Origin: Mycobacterium uberis
Lineage (GTDB): Bacteria > Actinomycetota > Actinomycetes > Mycobacteriales > Mycobacteriaceae
DNA length: 64,000 nucleotides
Direction of reading: 5' to 3'
Assembly: GCF_003408705.1 (NCBI RefSeq)
Contig: NZ_QAYL01000009.1
Span: forward strand, 48,167-112,166
In this document: in pieces, positions 40,365-51,319 of the stretch
How positions within the stretch are numbered: the stretch's first letter is position 1
Layout of the letters: every line of letters starts with the position of its first letter
Program-made: the position numbers and the translations under genes
The notes under the pieces: generated by a model
Databases searched by the model: none
Seen by the model: the letters and a program-made list of their open reading frames with translations, nothing else
Told to the model about the DNA's origin: nothing

Positions 40365-41236
40365 CGGTTAGTTGCTTTTGATGTAGCCGGCGATCTTGTT
40401 GTTGGAGCGGTACGGCAGGCCGAACAGCAACTTGGTGACCCCGGTCTGGGCCCACCACGACAGCTTGTCGGGCATTGGCTTGAAGTCGAGGGCCACAATC
40501 TACGGAACACAGTCGCGGTCAGTCGTCGCCCAAGTGTACTTCTGTAGCTTTCCCTGCTAGGCGATGCTGTAGTCACGTGGAGTCGGGATTGAGTCGTCGA
40601 CGTTGCCGGCGATCCACGTTAAATTTTTCTTGATGCCTGTGGCGCCAACCAACACCGGAACGTGCGAATGCACCGGCTTGGGCCAGGTTCAACTTGGCCC
40701 GAACTTGACGTACTCGCTATCGCGGGTGTTTTCTTTTGTGTCCACAACCTTTTGTGTCCACAACGCCCCCATCGCTTGAGGTATTCGCGTAGCGTGGCCT
40801 GGCGCCGTCCGGGTGACACGCTGTTATCGGTGAGCTCGTTGGTGCTCCAGCCGAACCCGACGTCGGAGCTAGCTCGTCCGTCGGACAGACAAATGCCCCA
40901 GGGGGCGATGTTTTTCGCCAGCGTAATGGGATCATGTTCGACGGGTAGTGGCACCGCTGTGGACAGCCGAACCTGCGACGTCATCGCGCACGCTGCGCTC
41001 AAACTCACCCATGGGTCAAGGGTACGCATATATGTGGTCGTCGGGCAGCGATGCATCGTTCGTTGTTGGGTCAGATTGCCTCCCGTCGCCCGGGATGTTG
41101 GGTGTGTTCGTACAGGTAGTAGCGTGCGAAAGTCGTAGTTCTTGGCAAGGTTGGTAGCTACCGTGAGCGTGATGCCGCGGCCGCTGGTGAAAAGCGCCAG
41201 CCTGTAGCCTGTTACGAGAATTAGAACATGTTCCAC
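40365..41236 (-). pseudogene. Luciferase-like F420-dependent oxidoreductase remnant (Rv0953c-like)
   Basis: Minus-strand pieces give GITLTVATNLAKNYDF near 41170, then MRTLDPWVSLSAACAMT, VPLPVEHDPITLAKNIA, VGFGWSTNELTDN and PGRRQATLREYLKRWG. They end with LAPQASRKI and a C-terminal piece to about 40370. Small frameshifts and a few stops (for example at 40619) disrupt it. The parent is Rv0953c, a probable coenzyme-F420-dependent flavin-free oxidoreductase. Confidence 0.8.
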
Positions 41237-41473
41237 CTGTGATGTGGTGGGTGAGCGGTGGTGCCGACGATTCCGGCGGCCGTCGGTGTGGGGCTAGCTG
41301 ACAAGCAGGTGACCTCGGCGCGGGCGTCCCAACGTGCGCTAGCGTGGGTGATCGAACGCGTCGCAACATAAGCGCTGCCAATTTTGGGCGTTTATTCAAC
41401 GGCGCCCCGTGGGAGCACAGCGTTGCAGTGTAGCAGTAGCGCTGTGACGGCACTGGAAGCAACAGGAGGATTT

Positions 41474-42361
41474 ATGACCTACTCGTCCGGTAGTTCGGGA
41501 TATCCACCCGCACAGCCCGCCGGGTCTTACCCCGGCGCCACATCTTCTTTTGCCAAAAACGACGATGGTGAGAGCAAACTCTCCCAATATTTAACGATCG
41601 CGGTGACGATACTCGGTGTGGCAGTGTATCTTGGGAATTTTGGTCCGACATTTACCCTGAGTGCCGACCTCGGTCCGGGTTCCGGTGGACGTGCTGGTGA
41701 TGCTGGCACTGCGGTCGTTGTTGCGTTGCTGGCCGCCCTGCTCGCCGGGTTGGCCTTGCTGCCCAAGGCTAAGAGCAACGCTAGAATAGTAGGGCCAATC
41801 GCTGTGCTAGGGGCGCTGCTGGCGATTTCAGAGATGATCAATATGCCGGCCGGCTTTTCGATCGGTTGGGCGATGTGGTTTGTTCTGGCTTGTAGCGTGA
41901 TCCAAGCGATTGCTGCCGTTGCTGCGCTTCTGCTGGAGATCGGCATTATCATTGCGCCGACACCGCGGCCTAGGTACAATTATGTACAGTATGGCCAGTA
42001 TGGGGCTAAGTCGTATTACGGTCAGTCGACGGGATCGCCGCAGGTCGGACTTCACGTCCACAACCCGCAGCAGTCGCCCGCAGGATATGGGTCGCAGTAC
42101 GGCGGTTATTCCTCAAATCAGGTTCCGACCCAGGCCGGAGTGCCGAGCGTGGGCGGATTCAATGCACAGCACTCGGCGCAGCAAGGACTGTCTACCCCAC
42201 CCACCGGATTTTTAAGCTTTAGCCCGCCACCATCGGTTGGTGCTGACATTGGGTCGCAGGTTGGTTCGGCTCCGGTTAGTTACTCCAATCCCACTGGGAG
42301 TCAGCAGTCCTATGGCCAGGATCAGGAGTCGACGTCACCATCGGGCCCAGCGCCTGCTTGA
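41474..42361 (+). CDS. 34 kDa antigen-like membrane protein (DUF5336, Rv0954-like)
   Basis: A 295-residue protein with a short hydrophilic start ([17 protein letters not shown]), four membrane segments between residues 40 and 165, and a long Gln/Ser/Gly/Tyr/Pro-rich tail that is probably disordered and cytoplasmic. It matches the mycobacterial 34 kDa antigen Rv0954, which has been associated with the division machinery. ATG 41474 is preceded by a strong AGGAGG ribosome site (41465-41470). The upstream open part from 41384 is not coding. Its neighbour is perM, 40 bases downstream. Confidence 0.93.
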   Translation: MTYSSGSSGYPPAQPAGSYPGATSSFAKNDDGESKLSQYLTIAVTILGVAVYLGNFGPTFTLSADLGPGSGGRAGDAGTAVVVALLAALLAGLALLPKAKSNARIVGPIAVLGALLAISEMINMPAGFSIGWAMWFVLACSVIQAIAAVAALLLEIGIIIAPTPRPRYNYVQYGQYGAKSYYGQSTGSPQVGLHVHNPQQSPAGYGSQYGGYSSNQVPTQAGVPSVGGFNAQHSAQQGLSTPPTGFLSFSPPPSVGADIGSQVGSAPVSYSNPTGSQQSYGQDQESTSPSGPAPA

Positions 42362-42401
42362 CTGGGCGTTTTCGCACCTAACCTGGGCATATGCGCCAGG
42401 A

Positions 42402-43688
42402 ATGACACGAGTGGAAGAAAATCGGGCCGCGAGTACCCGCCAGGCGTGTGACCTGATAAGGGTCGCATTCGGCCCGGCAGTGGTGGCGCTGGTCATCATC
42501 GCCGCGGTGACGCTGCTCCAGCTGCTGATCGCCAACAGCGACATGACCGGCGCGTTGGGCGCCATCGCCAGCATGTGGCTAGGCGTGCACCAGGTGCCGA
42601 CGTCAATCGGCGGCCGCGAACTGAGCGCCATGCCACTGCTGCCGATCCTGTTGATGGTGTGGGCTACCGCACGCAGCACTTCGCGGGCCACCGCCGCGTA
42701 CTCGTCGTGGCTCGGTGTCCGCTGGGTTGTTGCGTCCGCGTTGGGCGGGCCTTTGCTGATAGCGGCGGTCGCGCTGGCGGTTATCCATGACGCGTCGTCG
42801 GTGCTAACCGAGCTGCAGACGCCCAACGCCTTGCGTGCGTTTACCGGCGTGCTAGTGGTGCATGCCATCGGTGCGGCGATCGGGGTGAATTCGCGGGTGG
42901 GTCGACGGGTGCTGACGGCGTTGCGGTTGCCGGACTGGGCGGGTGATTCGGTGCGCGCCGCTACAGCTGGAGTGCTGGCGTTACTAGGGCTCTCCGGCCT
43001 GGTAACGGCTGGGTCGCTGGTTGTGCACTGGGCGACAATGCAAGAGCTTTATGGTATCACCGATTCGATATTCGGCCAGTTCAGCTTGACAGTGCTGTCG
43101 GTGCTGTACGCGCCTAACGTGCTCGTGGGTACTTCGGCGGTCGCGGTCGGTTCCAGTGCCCACCTCGGCTTTGCCACGTTTAGTTCGTTCACTGTTTTCG
43201 GCGGCTATATACCGGCATTGCCAGTATTAGCCGCGGCTTCCACGCCACCGCTCGCGCCAGTTTGGGTCGCCCTGTTGATTGTCGGTGCGTCATCTGGAGT
43301 AGTGGTCGGACAACAATGCGCGAGACACGCGCTGCCTCTTATTACCGCGATGGCTAAGTTGTTGGTCGCGGCGGTTACTGGGGCATTGATGATGGCATTG
43401 CTTGGGTACGCCGGGAGCGGTCGGTTGGGCAATTTCGGTGATGTCAGCGTGGATCAGGGTGCCCTGGTGCTCGGTGTCTTCTTCTGGTTCTCGGTCGTTG
43501 GTTGGGTCACAGTGGTAGTGGCGGGTGGGATCAGGAGGCTTCCCAAACAGCCCAAACCACTACCCGCCCCGTCGACCGAAGAGCATGCCGACGCTGCGCC
43601 GGTAAATCACGTTGTGTCCATTGACGACGACCTCCATGTCGCCTTCGATCTCTCCGGAGATGACGAAACGCCCAAGGCTGAGGGTTAG
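42402..43688 (+). CDS. perM: Integral membrane protein PerM (Rv0955-like)
   Basis: A 428-residue polytopic membrane protein with about ten helices, starting [20 protein letters not shown] and ending in an acidic cytoplasmic tail ([20 protein letters not shown]). It matches M. tuberculosis PerM (DUF6350), needed for persistence and for cell division under low magnesium or acid, where it stabilises FtsB. ATG 42402 is chosen by the family start, with CAGGA just upstream. The same frame is open upstream through 42237, overlapping the Rv0954-like tail, but that is shadow. The tail is much shorter than that of the M. tuberculosis protein. Confidence 0.93.
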   Translation: MTRVEENRAASTRQACDLIRVAFGPAVVALVIIAAVTLLQLLIANSDMTGALGAIASMWLGVHQVPTSIGGRELSAMPLLPILLMVWATARSTSRATAAYSSWLGVRWVVASALGGPLLIAAVALAVIHDASSVLTELQTPNALRAFTGVLVVHAIGAAIGVNSRVGRRVLTALRLPDWAGDSVRAATAGVLALLGLSGLVTAGSLVVHWATMQELYGITDSIFGQFSLTVLSVLYAPNVLVGTSAVAVGSSAHLGFATFSSFTVFGGYIPALPVLAAASTPPLAPVWVALLIVGASSGVVVGQQCARHALPLITAMAKLLVAAVTGALMMALLGYAGSGRLGNFGDVSVDQGALVLGVFFWFSVVGWVTVVVAGGIRRLPKQPKPLPAPSTEEHADAAPVNHVVSIDDDLHVAFDLSGDDETPKAEG

Positions 43689-43702
43689 CTGCATTATCGC
43701 CG

Positions 43703-43724
43703 AACGTGAGACTGGTTTCACGTT
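43703..43724 (+). promoter_or_regulatory. Inverted repeat in the purN leader
   Basis: AACGTGA-N8-TCACGTT is a perfect 7+7 inverted repeat located 92 bases before the purN start and 15 bases after the perM stop. It could be a regulator-binding site or a terminator-like hairpin for perM. No T run follows. A second imperfect repeat (GGCTTTTCTGC, then GCAGGAGAAGCC) lies between it and purN. Confidence 0.4.
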
Positions 43725-43815
43725 TGGCCAAGCATTCGCTCGTACTAAGTCGGGTAGTCTGGCTTTTCTGCGGTCGCTTGTGCGGCAGCAGGAGAAGCCA
43801 GATTACGCTCGCGGT

Positions 43816-44460
43816 GTGCAACCGCTCTGTGTACCTCCCAGTGCTCCGGCGCGGGTGGTGGTACTAGCATCGGGGACCGGTTCGCTGCTGGGTTCCCTGA
43901 TCGACGCCGCCGTCGGTGATTACCCGGCGCGGGTGGTGGCCGTCGGTGTCGATCGTGACTGCCGGGCGGCAGAGATCGCCAAGGCGGCGTCAGTGCCGAC
44001 CTTTACCGTACTACTCGCCGACCACTCCGGACGCGATGCCTGGGACGCCGCGATCACCGAAGCGGTCGCGGAGCACACGCCCGATCTGGTCGTTTCGGCT
44101 GGATTTATGAAAGTACTTGGACAGCAGTTTATTTCACGATTTATAGGTCGTATTATTAATACTCATCCAGCGCTACTCCCGGCATTCCCGGGCGCGCATG
44201 GTGTGGCAGATGCGTTGGCCTACGGTGTGAAGGTCACCGGCGCTACGGTGCATCTGGTGGATGCCGGCATCGATACCGGGCCAATATTGGCGCAGCAATC
44301 TGTTCCGGTACTTGACGGCGACGACATAGCGACTTTGCATGAGCGCATCAAGGTCACCGAACGGCGGCTGTTGGTCGATGTGGTGGCCGCAATCGCGACC
44401 GGTGGCATGAACCTGGTCGACGGAAAAGCGACGATTGGACGAAAGGCAACTATAGGATGA
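43816..44460 (+). CDS. purN: Phosphoribosylglycinamide formyltransferase PurN
   Basis: A 214-residue GAR transformylase using 10-formyltetrahydrofolate in step three of purine synthesis. Conserved motifs are [11 protein letters not shown] (phosphate loop), [12 protein letters not shown] with the catalytic His, and the Asp motif [13 protein letters not shown]. The start is GTG 43816 (protein begins [13 protein letters not shown]), matching the family length of 215. The frame is open further upstream but lacks similarity there. The stop overlaps the purH ATG by four bases (ATGA), indicating a translationally coupled purN-purH operon. Confidence 0.95.
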   Translation: MQPLCVPPSAPARVVVLASGTGSLLGSLIDAAVGDYPARVVAVGVDRDCRAAEIAKAASVPTFTVLLADHSGRDAWDAAITEAVAEHTPDLVVSAGFMKVLGQQFISRFIGRIINTHPALLPAFPGAHGVADALAYGVKVTGATVHLVDAGIDTGPILAQQSVPVLDGDDIATLHERIKVTERRLLVDVVAAIATGGMNLVDGKATIGRKATIG

Positions 44461-46028
44461 GCAGTGACGAATTAAGAAGGCCGATTCGCCGCGCGTTGAT
44501 CAGTGTGTACAACAAAACTGGCCTGATTGACCTGGCTCAGGGTCTGAGTACGGCGGGCGTTGATATAGTCTCGACCGGATCTACGGCGAAGGTCATTGCC
44601 GATAAAGGTATTTCGGTTACTCCTATAGAAGAGCTTACTGGGTTGCCCGAAATGTTCGACGGCCGGGTCAAGACACTGCACCCGCGGGTACACGCCGGAC
44701 TGTTGGCAGACTTGCGTAAACCTGAGCACGCTGCGGCGCTTGAGCAACTTGGAATCGAGGCGTTCGAACTAGTTGTCGTCAACTTGTATCCGTTTAGCCA
44801 GAAGGTCGCTTCCGGTGCAACTGTCGACGAGTGCGTCGAGCAGATCGACATCGGCGGACCTGCGATGGTGCGGGCGGCTGCGAAAAACCATCCCAGCGTG
44901 GCTGTGGTCACCGACCCACTCGGATATGATGGCGTACTTGCTGCGGTGCGTCACGGCGGATTTACCCTCGCCGAGCGTAAAAAGCTGGCGTCGATGGCAT
45001 TTCAGCACATCACGGAGTACGATATCGCTGTCGCCAGTTGGATGCAGTCGACGCTGACGCCCGAGCAGCCGGCAACTGCGTTTCCGCAATGGTTTGGCCG
45101 GAGCTGGCGTCGCTTGGCAATGCTGCGCTACGGCGAGAATCCGCACCAACAGGCGGCTCTGTACAGCGATCCCTGTGCGTATCCTGGCCTGGCGCAGGCT
45201 AAGCAGTTGCATGGGAAAGATATGTCCTACAACAACTTTATCGATGCAGATGCGGCCTGGCGTGCTGTTTTTGACCATGAGCAATCGTGCGTGGCAATCA
45301 TAAAGCATGCTAACCCATGCGGGATTGCAGTCTCGTCGGTTTCGGTCGCAGATGCACATCGCAAGGCCCACGAATGCGATCCGCTGAGTGCCTACGGCGG
45401 AGTTATTGCCGCCAATACCGAGGTCAGCCTTGAGATGGCAGAATATGTGAGCACCATCTTCACCGAAGTGATCGTTGCCCCCGCCTACGCACCAGGCGCC
45501 GTCGATGTGTTGACACGCAAAAGGAACGTCCGGATCTTGGTGGCATCCGAACCGTTACGTGGTGGTACTGAGTTGCGGCCAGTCAGCGGGGGACTGTTGA
45601 TCCAGCAACCCGACCAGCTTGACGAGGCCGGTGACAACCCGGCGAACTGGATCTTGGCGACCGGATCACCTGCAGGACCAGCGACGTTGACGGACTTGGT
45701 CTTTGCGTGGCGTGCCTGCCGCGCGGTGAAGTCGAACGCGATCGTGATCGCCGCTGGTGGCGCCACCATTGGTGTTGGTATGGGTCAGGTAAACCGCGTT
45801 GATGCCGCCCGCCTGGCCGTTGAGCGTGGTGGTGATCGGGTCCATGGCGCGGTGGCGGCCTCCGATGCGTTTTTCCCCTTTGCTGACGGACTTCAGCTGC
45901 TGGCCGCGGCCGGCGTCGTGGCGATAGTGCACCCTGGTGGCTCTGTGCGTGACGAGGAGGTTATCGCAGCCGCGGCTAAAGCCGGGGTCGCTTTGTATCT
46001 CACCGGATCTCGTCACTTCTCGCACTAG
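44457..46028 (+). CDS. purH: Bifunctional AICAR formyltransferase/IMP cyclohydrolase PurH
   Basis: A 523-residue enzyme for the last two steps to IMP. The N-terminal cyclohydrolase (residues 1-200) shows [15 protein letters not shown]. The C-terminal transformylase carries the Lys-His catalytic motif [12 protein letters not shown], and the ending [22 protein letters not shown] is typical. ATG 44457 overlaps the purN stop. It is fully intact, in line with retention of purine synthesis. Confidence 0.97.
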   Translation: MSSDELRRPIRRALISVYNKTGLIDLAQGLSTAGVDIVSTGSTAKVIADKGISVTPIEELTGLPEMFDGRVKTLHPRVHAGLLADLRKPEHAAALEQLGIEAFELVVVNLYPFSQKVASGATVDECVEQIDIGGPAMVRAAAKNHPSVAVVTDPLGYDGVLAAVRHGGFTLAERKKLASMAFQHITEYDIAVASWMQSTLTPEQPATAFPQWFGRSWRRLAMLRYGENPHQQAALYSDPCAYPGLAQAKQLHGKDMSYNNFIDADAAWRAVFDHEQSCVAIIKHANPCGIAVSSVSVADAHRKAHECDPLSAYGGVIAANTEVSLEMAEYVSTIFTEVIVAPAYAPGAVDVLTRKRNVRILVASEPLRGGTELRPVSGGLLIQQPDQLDEAGDNPANWILATGSPAGPATLTDLVFAWRACRAVKSNAIVIAAGGATIGVGMGQVNRVDAARLAVERGGDRVHGAVAASDAFFPFADGLQLLAAAGVVAIVHPGGSVRDEEVIAAAAKAGVALYLTGSRHFSH

Positions 46029-46793
46029 ACTGCGTGTGTCAAAATTGAGTCAATCCCGGGACTGGTGCGGCATATTGGTTGGGTGCGGGTCATGGAATAG
46101 TGCTAAACTCTCGTATTTGTTGCGACACGAGCACGAAAAATTCATATAGCTATTGTTTCTAGATTCCACGTTTGTGAAATGTCATTGACGCCATTGATAA
46201 ACATTACGCGCTGATCAACAAATTGTTCGGTGCTACTTCACTGGCGTTGACAGACAAGGTATTTGGATGGCTCGTGGCTGACTTCGGCATTGATCTACTA
46301 CCGGGACAACGCATCCCCCGGTGCCGCGCATCCTTGCCGTCAAGCTCTCACCTGCGCTATTTGCATCAGTCAACAGCTGGGTTAAATTGTCGCTCAGCAT
46401 GATTGCGGTGTCAAAGCTGTTAGTTCTGAGCTACGGCGGATAATGACGATAAGTTGGAAGGCGACAATACCGCACTGGTTGTATGGACAATGGTGAGCTT
46501 ATAATCTCGAAATTCCTGACTAATCATCTGCAATCGTCACCTGATAGCGGTGACCTCGTTAGTCGACTTATATGCAGTCCACGCTGCTGCTTTGCAGGCG
46601 TCGAACGTGGATATCCAGGATAAGTGCGGTGCGATAGGCCACTGCTGCAGTGTTATCGCCAAAATCGAGTAACCGCATTATTTTGGCAATGAGGTGTGAT
46701 TTGGATGATGTGTATGTGCTTGATCGCAGTACTAAAGATGTTGTGGTTGCCGCGGGGTCTCAGTGTTCAAGAGCAACCAGGTTCAACGTCATG
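46029..46793 (+). pseudogene. Degraded region with an unassigned coding remnant
   Basis: At about 46190-46440 two plus-strand frames join to read YALINKLFGATSLALTDKVF, GWLVADFGIDLLPGQRIP, then LAVKLSPALFASVNSWVKLS. This is clearly former protein, but I cannot name the family. The rest, to 46790, is stop-rich. M. tuberculosis Rv0958-Rv0962c occupy this interval; none is recognisable by motif here. Confidence 0.4.
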
Positions 46794-47135
46794 GCGCGAG
46801 CCAGTTTTCACCTTCGGCGGTGTTACTCACCTGGGCCAGGGTGGTAGCGTTGTGCTGCTTGGCTGCGGTGAATCCAGCAGCGGCGACATACATCCCACCA
46901 GAATGCTTACCGAAGCGGCCGATATGAGATGTGATTGGTGCTGGTCACCAGCCAGTCGATCAAGCAATCCCGACAACGTGGTCGGCGACGAGCCTACCCA
47001 CTCCGACCGAGCTTTCTCAGCTTCACAGCGGTAGGACTGCCGTAACATCAGCAACGAATCGCCATACTTGGCTAGCTCATTACCCAAGTAACAGAGGACG
47101 TCAGGAATCACCCGCAACTTCTCGGCTATAAATTG
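46794..47135 (-). pseudogene. Conserved hypothetical protein, one frameshift
   Basis: The minus strand from 47135 reads IAEKLRVIPDVLCYLGNELA, KYGDSLLMLRQSYRCEAEKA, SGLLDRLAGDQHQ. It then shifts frame near 46945 to PAPITSHIGRFGKHSGGMYV, AAAGFTAAKQHNATTLAQVS, ENWLAP and a stop. Only one frame break is evident, so decay is recent or mild. It lies where M. tuberculosis has Rv0963c-Rv0965c. I do not recognise a family and do not infer a function. Confidence 0.5.
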
Positions 47136-47242
47136 CCCTTACCCGGATCAAATCCACGCTCTCGGCCTTTTTCGCTGGAGTATGGCACGAGCATTAGGCG
47201 TCGGCCAGTTATCGCCGAGTGCGTGACTAGACCGGTCGCCTG

Positions 47243-47845
47243 CTATCTGCGGGGCCTGCGGGCCTTGCGCTTGATGCCTACGCCGCCCCACAGCGAGAAG
47301 CCGCGGATTTTCACCATTGGTGCACCTGGTGTGCCTTGGCCTAGTACTTGCCGGTCGAAGCTACCCATCACGCCGTGTCCGCTGATCTCCACGTTGACTT
47401 CCGGTGGCAGCAAAATAGTCTGCACGCCCATCACCGAGTACGCATGGAGTTCAACCTCGGTCGAGGTGAAGTCCGCGTAGCGCAAATCCAGCACCCCGCT
47501 GCCCCACAACGAGAATGTGGTCAACTTCCTCGGCACGTTCCATCGGCCACGCCGCTCAAATCCGCTCATCAGGGCTAGCAGCAGTGTTGATGGCGCCGGA
47601 TTCGGATTGCCACCTCTGCGGGCATTTACTTGCGAACCCGGCAGGTCTGCCCGCAGCTGCTCCAGTTCCTGGTATGTTGTCGCCGCATATGCCTTGGTAA
47701 GCCGTTCTTCGTAGTCTTGCAGCTCCAATCGGCCTTGCTCAGCAGCATAGGCTAGTAACTGCGCAATCTGGATGCGGTCAGTGTCTGCTGCACGCAAGGG
47801 CTCATTATGTGCGTCCTTTGCGTCATGTTGCGCTGAATTGCTCAT
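47243..47845 (-). CDS. DUF1707 / cell-wall-active response domain protein (Rv0966c-like)
   Basis: A 200-residue soluble protein with an N-terminal DUF1707 (LRAADTDRIQIAQLLAYAAE, GRLELQDYEERLTKAYAATT; residues 20-70) and a C-terminal beta-helix-like half (FSLWGSGVLDLRYADFTSTE, VEISGHGVMGSFDRQVLGQG) resembling the LiaF C-terminal domain. It ends in a basic stretch (RKARRPRR). The family is common in actinobacteria; the role is unknown, possibly in envelope stress sensing. ATG 47845 or the preceding GTG 47848 is the start; no strong ribosome site is seen. In M. tuberculosis csoR follows divergently, and it is absent here. Confidence 0.88.
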   Translation of the reverse strand: MSNSAQHDAKDAHNEPLRAADTDRIQIAQLLAYAAEQGRLELQDYEERLTKAYAATTYQELEQLRADLPGSQVNARRGGNPNPAPSTLLLALMSGFERRGRWNVPRKLTTFSLWGSGVLDLRYADFTSTEVELHAYSVMGVQTILLPPEVNVEISGHGVMGSFDRQVLGQGTPGAPMVKIRGFSLWGGVGIKRKARRPRR

Positions 47846-47924
47846 CACCCACGAGCGTACGACCTAAAGATTCTGCTGCAATAGCAGTGCCTAAACTGCA
47901 ACCTTTGCAGCGGTCGCATCGTAG

Positions 47925-48760
47925 GGGCCGGATGGCCCGCTCTTGCCTCGGCGATTCGCCTCGTCGACGGGTGTTGAGGTCCAATTCGGTGGGCATTTTT
48001 GCAGGAATGTGGGCATGCCTTCGCGAGTTTCGTCGGAAACAAACAGCCTAGCCGAGTCCATGGTGAACCTTTCGGCGTCGCGGTCGAATCCTTCGAGAAC
48101 AGTGGCGATGGTCAGTGCTTTCGAGGCCGCAAGACCCTGCGGTGAACCGCGACCTATCTCGGCGACTAGCTACGCGATCGTGACATCAATGTCGTCAGCT
48201 GCCATCAGTGGTCAACTGATCTTTGCAGCTTAGGCGGCATTGAACGCATAGCTGGCTAAGTAGTACCGGGTGACGCAGCGGACCGACACGCAGCGGACCG
48301 GCATTTTAAGTAGTAGACCGGCATTTTAAGTAGTAAGATTAATGAGATGATTGTTGGTGCGATGTCGATCCGAGCTTTGGTCAACGCGAAGGTGCTGCGC
48401 GGAGCGCGCGACCATAGTGTCGCATGCACTGACCAGACCGAATCAGTCTGCGCGGACATGGAGATCGACTGCACCGATCACCGGTAGCGCCGCCGTTTTC
48501 TAGGGCCCGCGCCACAGTTATTTCGAATGGATCGCCGCCACCGGCTTCGCTCAAGTACGCGCCGACGCAGAACGTGCTGCCGGTGTGTCCCAGCACCACA
48601 ATCCGTACCGCTGGATCAGTTGCCGCGTCTCGTAGGTCCTGGTATAGTTAGTTCATTAGTGTGTTAGAGAGTGTGTTGCGGTTATTGCAGAGAGTTCAGC
48701 GTCAACTGGGTGAAAGGATCTCCGCAGAGAGCCGGGCCGGCGTAGTCGATGGGTGCATCT
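47925..48760 (-). pseudogene. echA7: Enoyl-CoA hydratase remnant (echA7)
   Basis: Minus-strand fragments run in order: YQDLRDAATDPAVRIVVLGH, TGSTFCVGAYLSEAGGGDPF (48630-48540), RSTFALTKARIDIAPTIISL (about 48400-48350), then GSPQGLAASKALTIATVLEG and DETREGMPTFLQKCPPNW (48150-47985). Frame changes separate them, and two short tandem duplications (48273-48335) disrupt the middle. It matches Rv0971c. Confidence 0.85.
48273..48335. repeat. Two adjacent short tandem duplications inside the echA7 relic
   Basis: ACGCAGCGGACCG occurs at 48273-48285 and 48288-48300 (period 15). It runs into a perfect 20-base unit, GACCGGCATTTTAAGTAGTA, at 48296-48315 and again at 48316-48335. Both look like slippage duplications in sequence no longer under selection, and are potential strain markers. 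Confidence 0.9.
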
Positions 48761-48839
48761 ATCAGTAGGGCCGAGGCAGACCCAGCGACATCGGTGCGAT
48801 GAAGTTCCGCGATATATTACGACTAATCAGCGTGATATA

Positions 48840-49790
48840 GTGCGAATCTGGTTTAGGGTATCATGGCGGAAATGCTGTATTCCTGGGTTATCTCGTTGCT
48901 TTCATTGACTGCATAGCCTGGCTGACCACATGTCCGGCCGCTTCGGCTGCCACGTATTTCGCCATGTTGGCGGCATCGTCCTCGCTAAAGTCGTTATCGT
49001 TGTCATAGAACGTTGCGGACTTTTGCATCATCAACTTGGTGATTTATATCTTAATGTAGTTCTGTACCAACAGATATGACAGGCTCTGATGAATGAGCGC
49101 TGGTCGGGGTGGACCAGACCGGGCGGCTCTTGACGTAGTCGAAGGCCTGGTCGAGCGTTAATCATCCTATCCCTACGGATAGATCTGTATCCATGATGTG
49201 TTCAGGCTTCTGGACAGCGAAAAGCTTTGCTATTGCTCTACCTTAGTCTCCAACGAGCGCGCCGTAGGTCAGCCGTATGTCATCGAGAAAGACCTGGGAT
49301 TTACATTCGGGATTGACCAACTCCATTCCGATTGGGTTGTAGGCTAAATTGGCGGCATCGGTGGTAACCATGAACAGTGTCGTGCGCAGCTTGTCGTTCT
49401 TCACCTCTTCGGTTCTGGCTACCACAAGTACCGACTGCGATTGCTCGATACAGGAAATGAAGACCTTCTGGACCTTGATGATCCAGTCGTTGCCGTCGTG
49501 TCTAGCGGTGATGGTGAATGTTATGTGCGTTGGATACATACGGTGTCTGGCTCGGTGATAGCGAATGTCATCGTCAGTGAGCCGTTGGATGATGTCGGGC
49601 AGTCAACGCTTCTTCTGATTCGTGCTGAACTTACTTATGATGGTGTCGTTGATGGCGTGTGAGACCGCCATCAGCAGCAGTGCGCTACCGGTGGCCGCTA
49701 TTTGTCCCATGACTAGAGGAAGCTCATACATTCCGGCTCCACTACCGCCTTATTAATCTAGCAAGTCCATCGCGATTTATTTCTTAGGAA
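48840..49790 (-). pseudogene. fadE12: Acyl-CoA dehydrogenase remnant (fadE12)
   Basis: The minus-strand frame 49539-49243 is open: ITARHDGNDWIIKVQKVFIS, IEQSQSVLVVARTEEVKN, YNPIGMELVNPECKSQVFLD. Upstream pieces include YELPLVMGQIAATGSALLLM (about 49700) and downstream pieces include DDAANMAKYVAAEAAGHVVS (about 48950). This is the middle and end of an acyl-CoA dehydrogenase; the N terminus is lost. It matches Rv0972c in the same operon position. Confidence 0.82.
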
Positions 49791-49894
49791 GATAATTCGT
49801 AGGTGTGTTGGTGAGCGAGTACCTACTCCAGGTAGTACTAGTAACCGTAGTTTGTTACCAGTGCAGCCACCGCCTTGCACAGCGCCCGGCGCTC

Positions 49895-51300
49895 TTAGCT
49901 TTCGATAAATCTGGCATCGGTAACGACGGATCTCCTTCTTGGTCACTTGACGGTTCGGGTGCTTCTACCCGCGCCAGGACAGTTCCAACATCGATTTATT
50001 GACTGACATTGATGTTGGGCAGAGTCGGTCTACTGGCGGTTAGCGTGGTTATGGTGTGTTCTATATGCATTGCTTTCAACCAGATCAGTGGCTGTCTTGC
50101 CGCAGCCGTTTCGCCAACTGCGGCGCCAAGCCGGATAACTTTGTCTGGCATGGGTGTAACCCGACATCCCAGTTCGACAGCCGAACGAGGGTCGAGGAAC
50201 CCTGGCAGTGCGAGAAGGTGAACGGTACTGCGCGCCGAATCAAAGTATGTGTAGCGATTTTCGAGACCGTAACGTGCAACCGCGAAGCGCGTAGGTCATC
50301 CTGTTCTGGGTCGGCCAGCACAATATCGTTTACGGTGATCGAGATCAGTTGTACTGACTTGTAGCGAGAAAGCTTTAGTCCTTTTCTGGTGAAATGAGAT
50401 TTGATCCGGTGCTCACGGCCCTCGTCCGTCACGATAGCCCTTGACCTGATATCCCGAAAGCCATTTCGTCAGCCGCTAGGGATAACGACGAAGACCGAGA
50501 CCAAGGTGTGGTTGTACGTGGTGTCGGTGAGCACGGCAACGAGTGCCGACAATCGGTCGCAGTATTTATTATCAGCCAGCGGAGCTGATCTCTTGGCCAT
50601 GCTGGGGATATCGAAAAACGTGATATCGGTGGCGCCGTCGAGGAACGCCGGATGGCGCAGTACGTTCACCAGCAACTCGCGGTTGGTGCGCACACCATGC
50701 AACCGGGCGCGGCTCAGTGCGTTGGTGAGCACCATCATCGATTGCCGATGTATCGGAGCGTAGGAGAAGACCTTGGCAAGCGTCGGATCGTAGTGAATCG
50801 ACACTGTGGATCCGTCCGCGATGCCGGAATTCAGCTAGATCCCGATTCGCTTTTCCAGCGAATAAAATTCGGACCAAAACTTCAGTAGGCAGACCGTGTG
50901 TATCAGGCCGGATTGTAGTTGCTAGCCGTGCACCAGATCCTCGATATAAAGCAGTTCTTCGATCGAAGTTCATTGCGTTGGTGTGTTTTCGGCATCAAGA
51001 TGGCCTTAATCGACCATCGTCAACTACAGCTCAACGATATCGAATCCTGGGGTCTATTCAGTTACTGGATGTTCAACCGTCAGACAAGTATTACTTCTAG
51101 GAAGTAGAATTAACCAGCGTAATCGGCGAGGAGATCCACCGTTCCGACGCCGCTGTAGCTGATCGTACCGGTTGCGAGCCGGGCCGCGTCGGTGTATATA
51201 GTGACGATGCTCAAACCCCAGCCGATGACAGGTGGCGACTATCCTGCGGGCGATCTCGCCCTTGTTGGCCACCGACGCTCGGGTGATTCCCGTTCGCATA
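49895..51300 (-). pseudogene. accA2: Acyl-CoA carboxylase biotin-carrying subunit remnant (accA2)
   Basis: It begins GITRASVANKGEIARRIVAT at 51299. The core of the biotin carboxylase domain is deleted, and the gene resumes at 50820 with GSTVSIHYDPTLAKVFSYAP, ARLHGVRTNRELLVNVLRHP and AFLDGATDITFFD. It ends near 49900 with GTVLARVEAPEPSSD. The biotinylation motif AMKM is not found. About 1.4 kb remains of a 2.0 kb gene (Rv0973c). Confidence 0.88.
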
Positions 51301-51319
51301 CATACAGAAAACGCTAAGT

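Noticed and set aside
42237..42401. Upstream extension of perM into the 34 kDa antigen gene
   Set aside because: The Arg-rich extension overlaps the antigen's tail. The conserved protein starts at ATG 42402.
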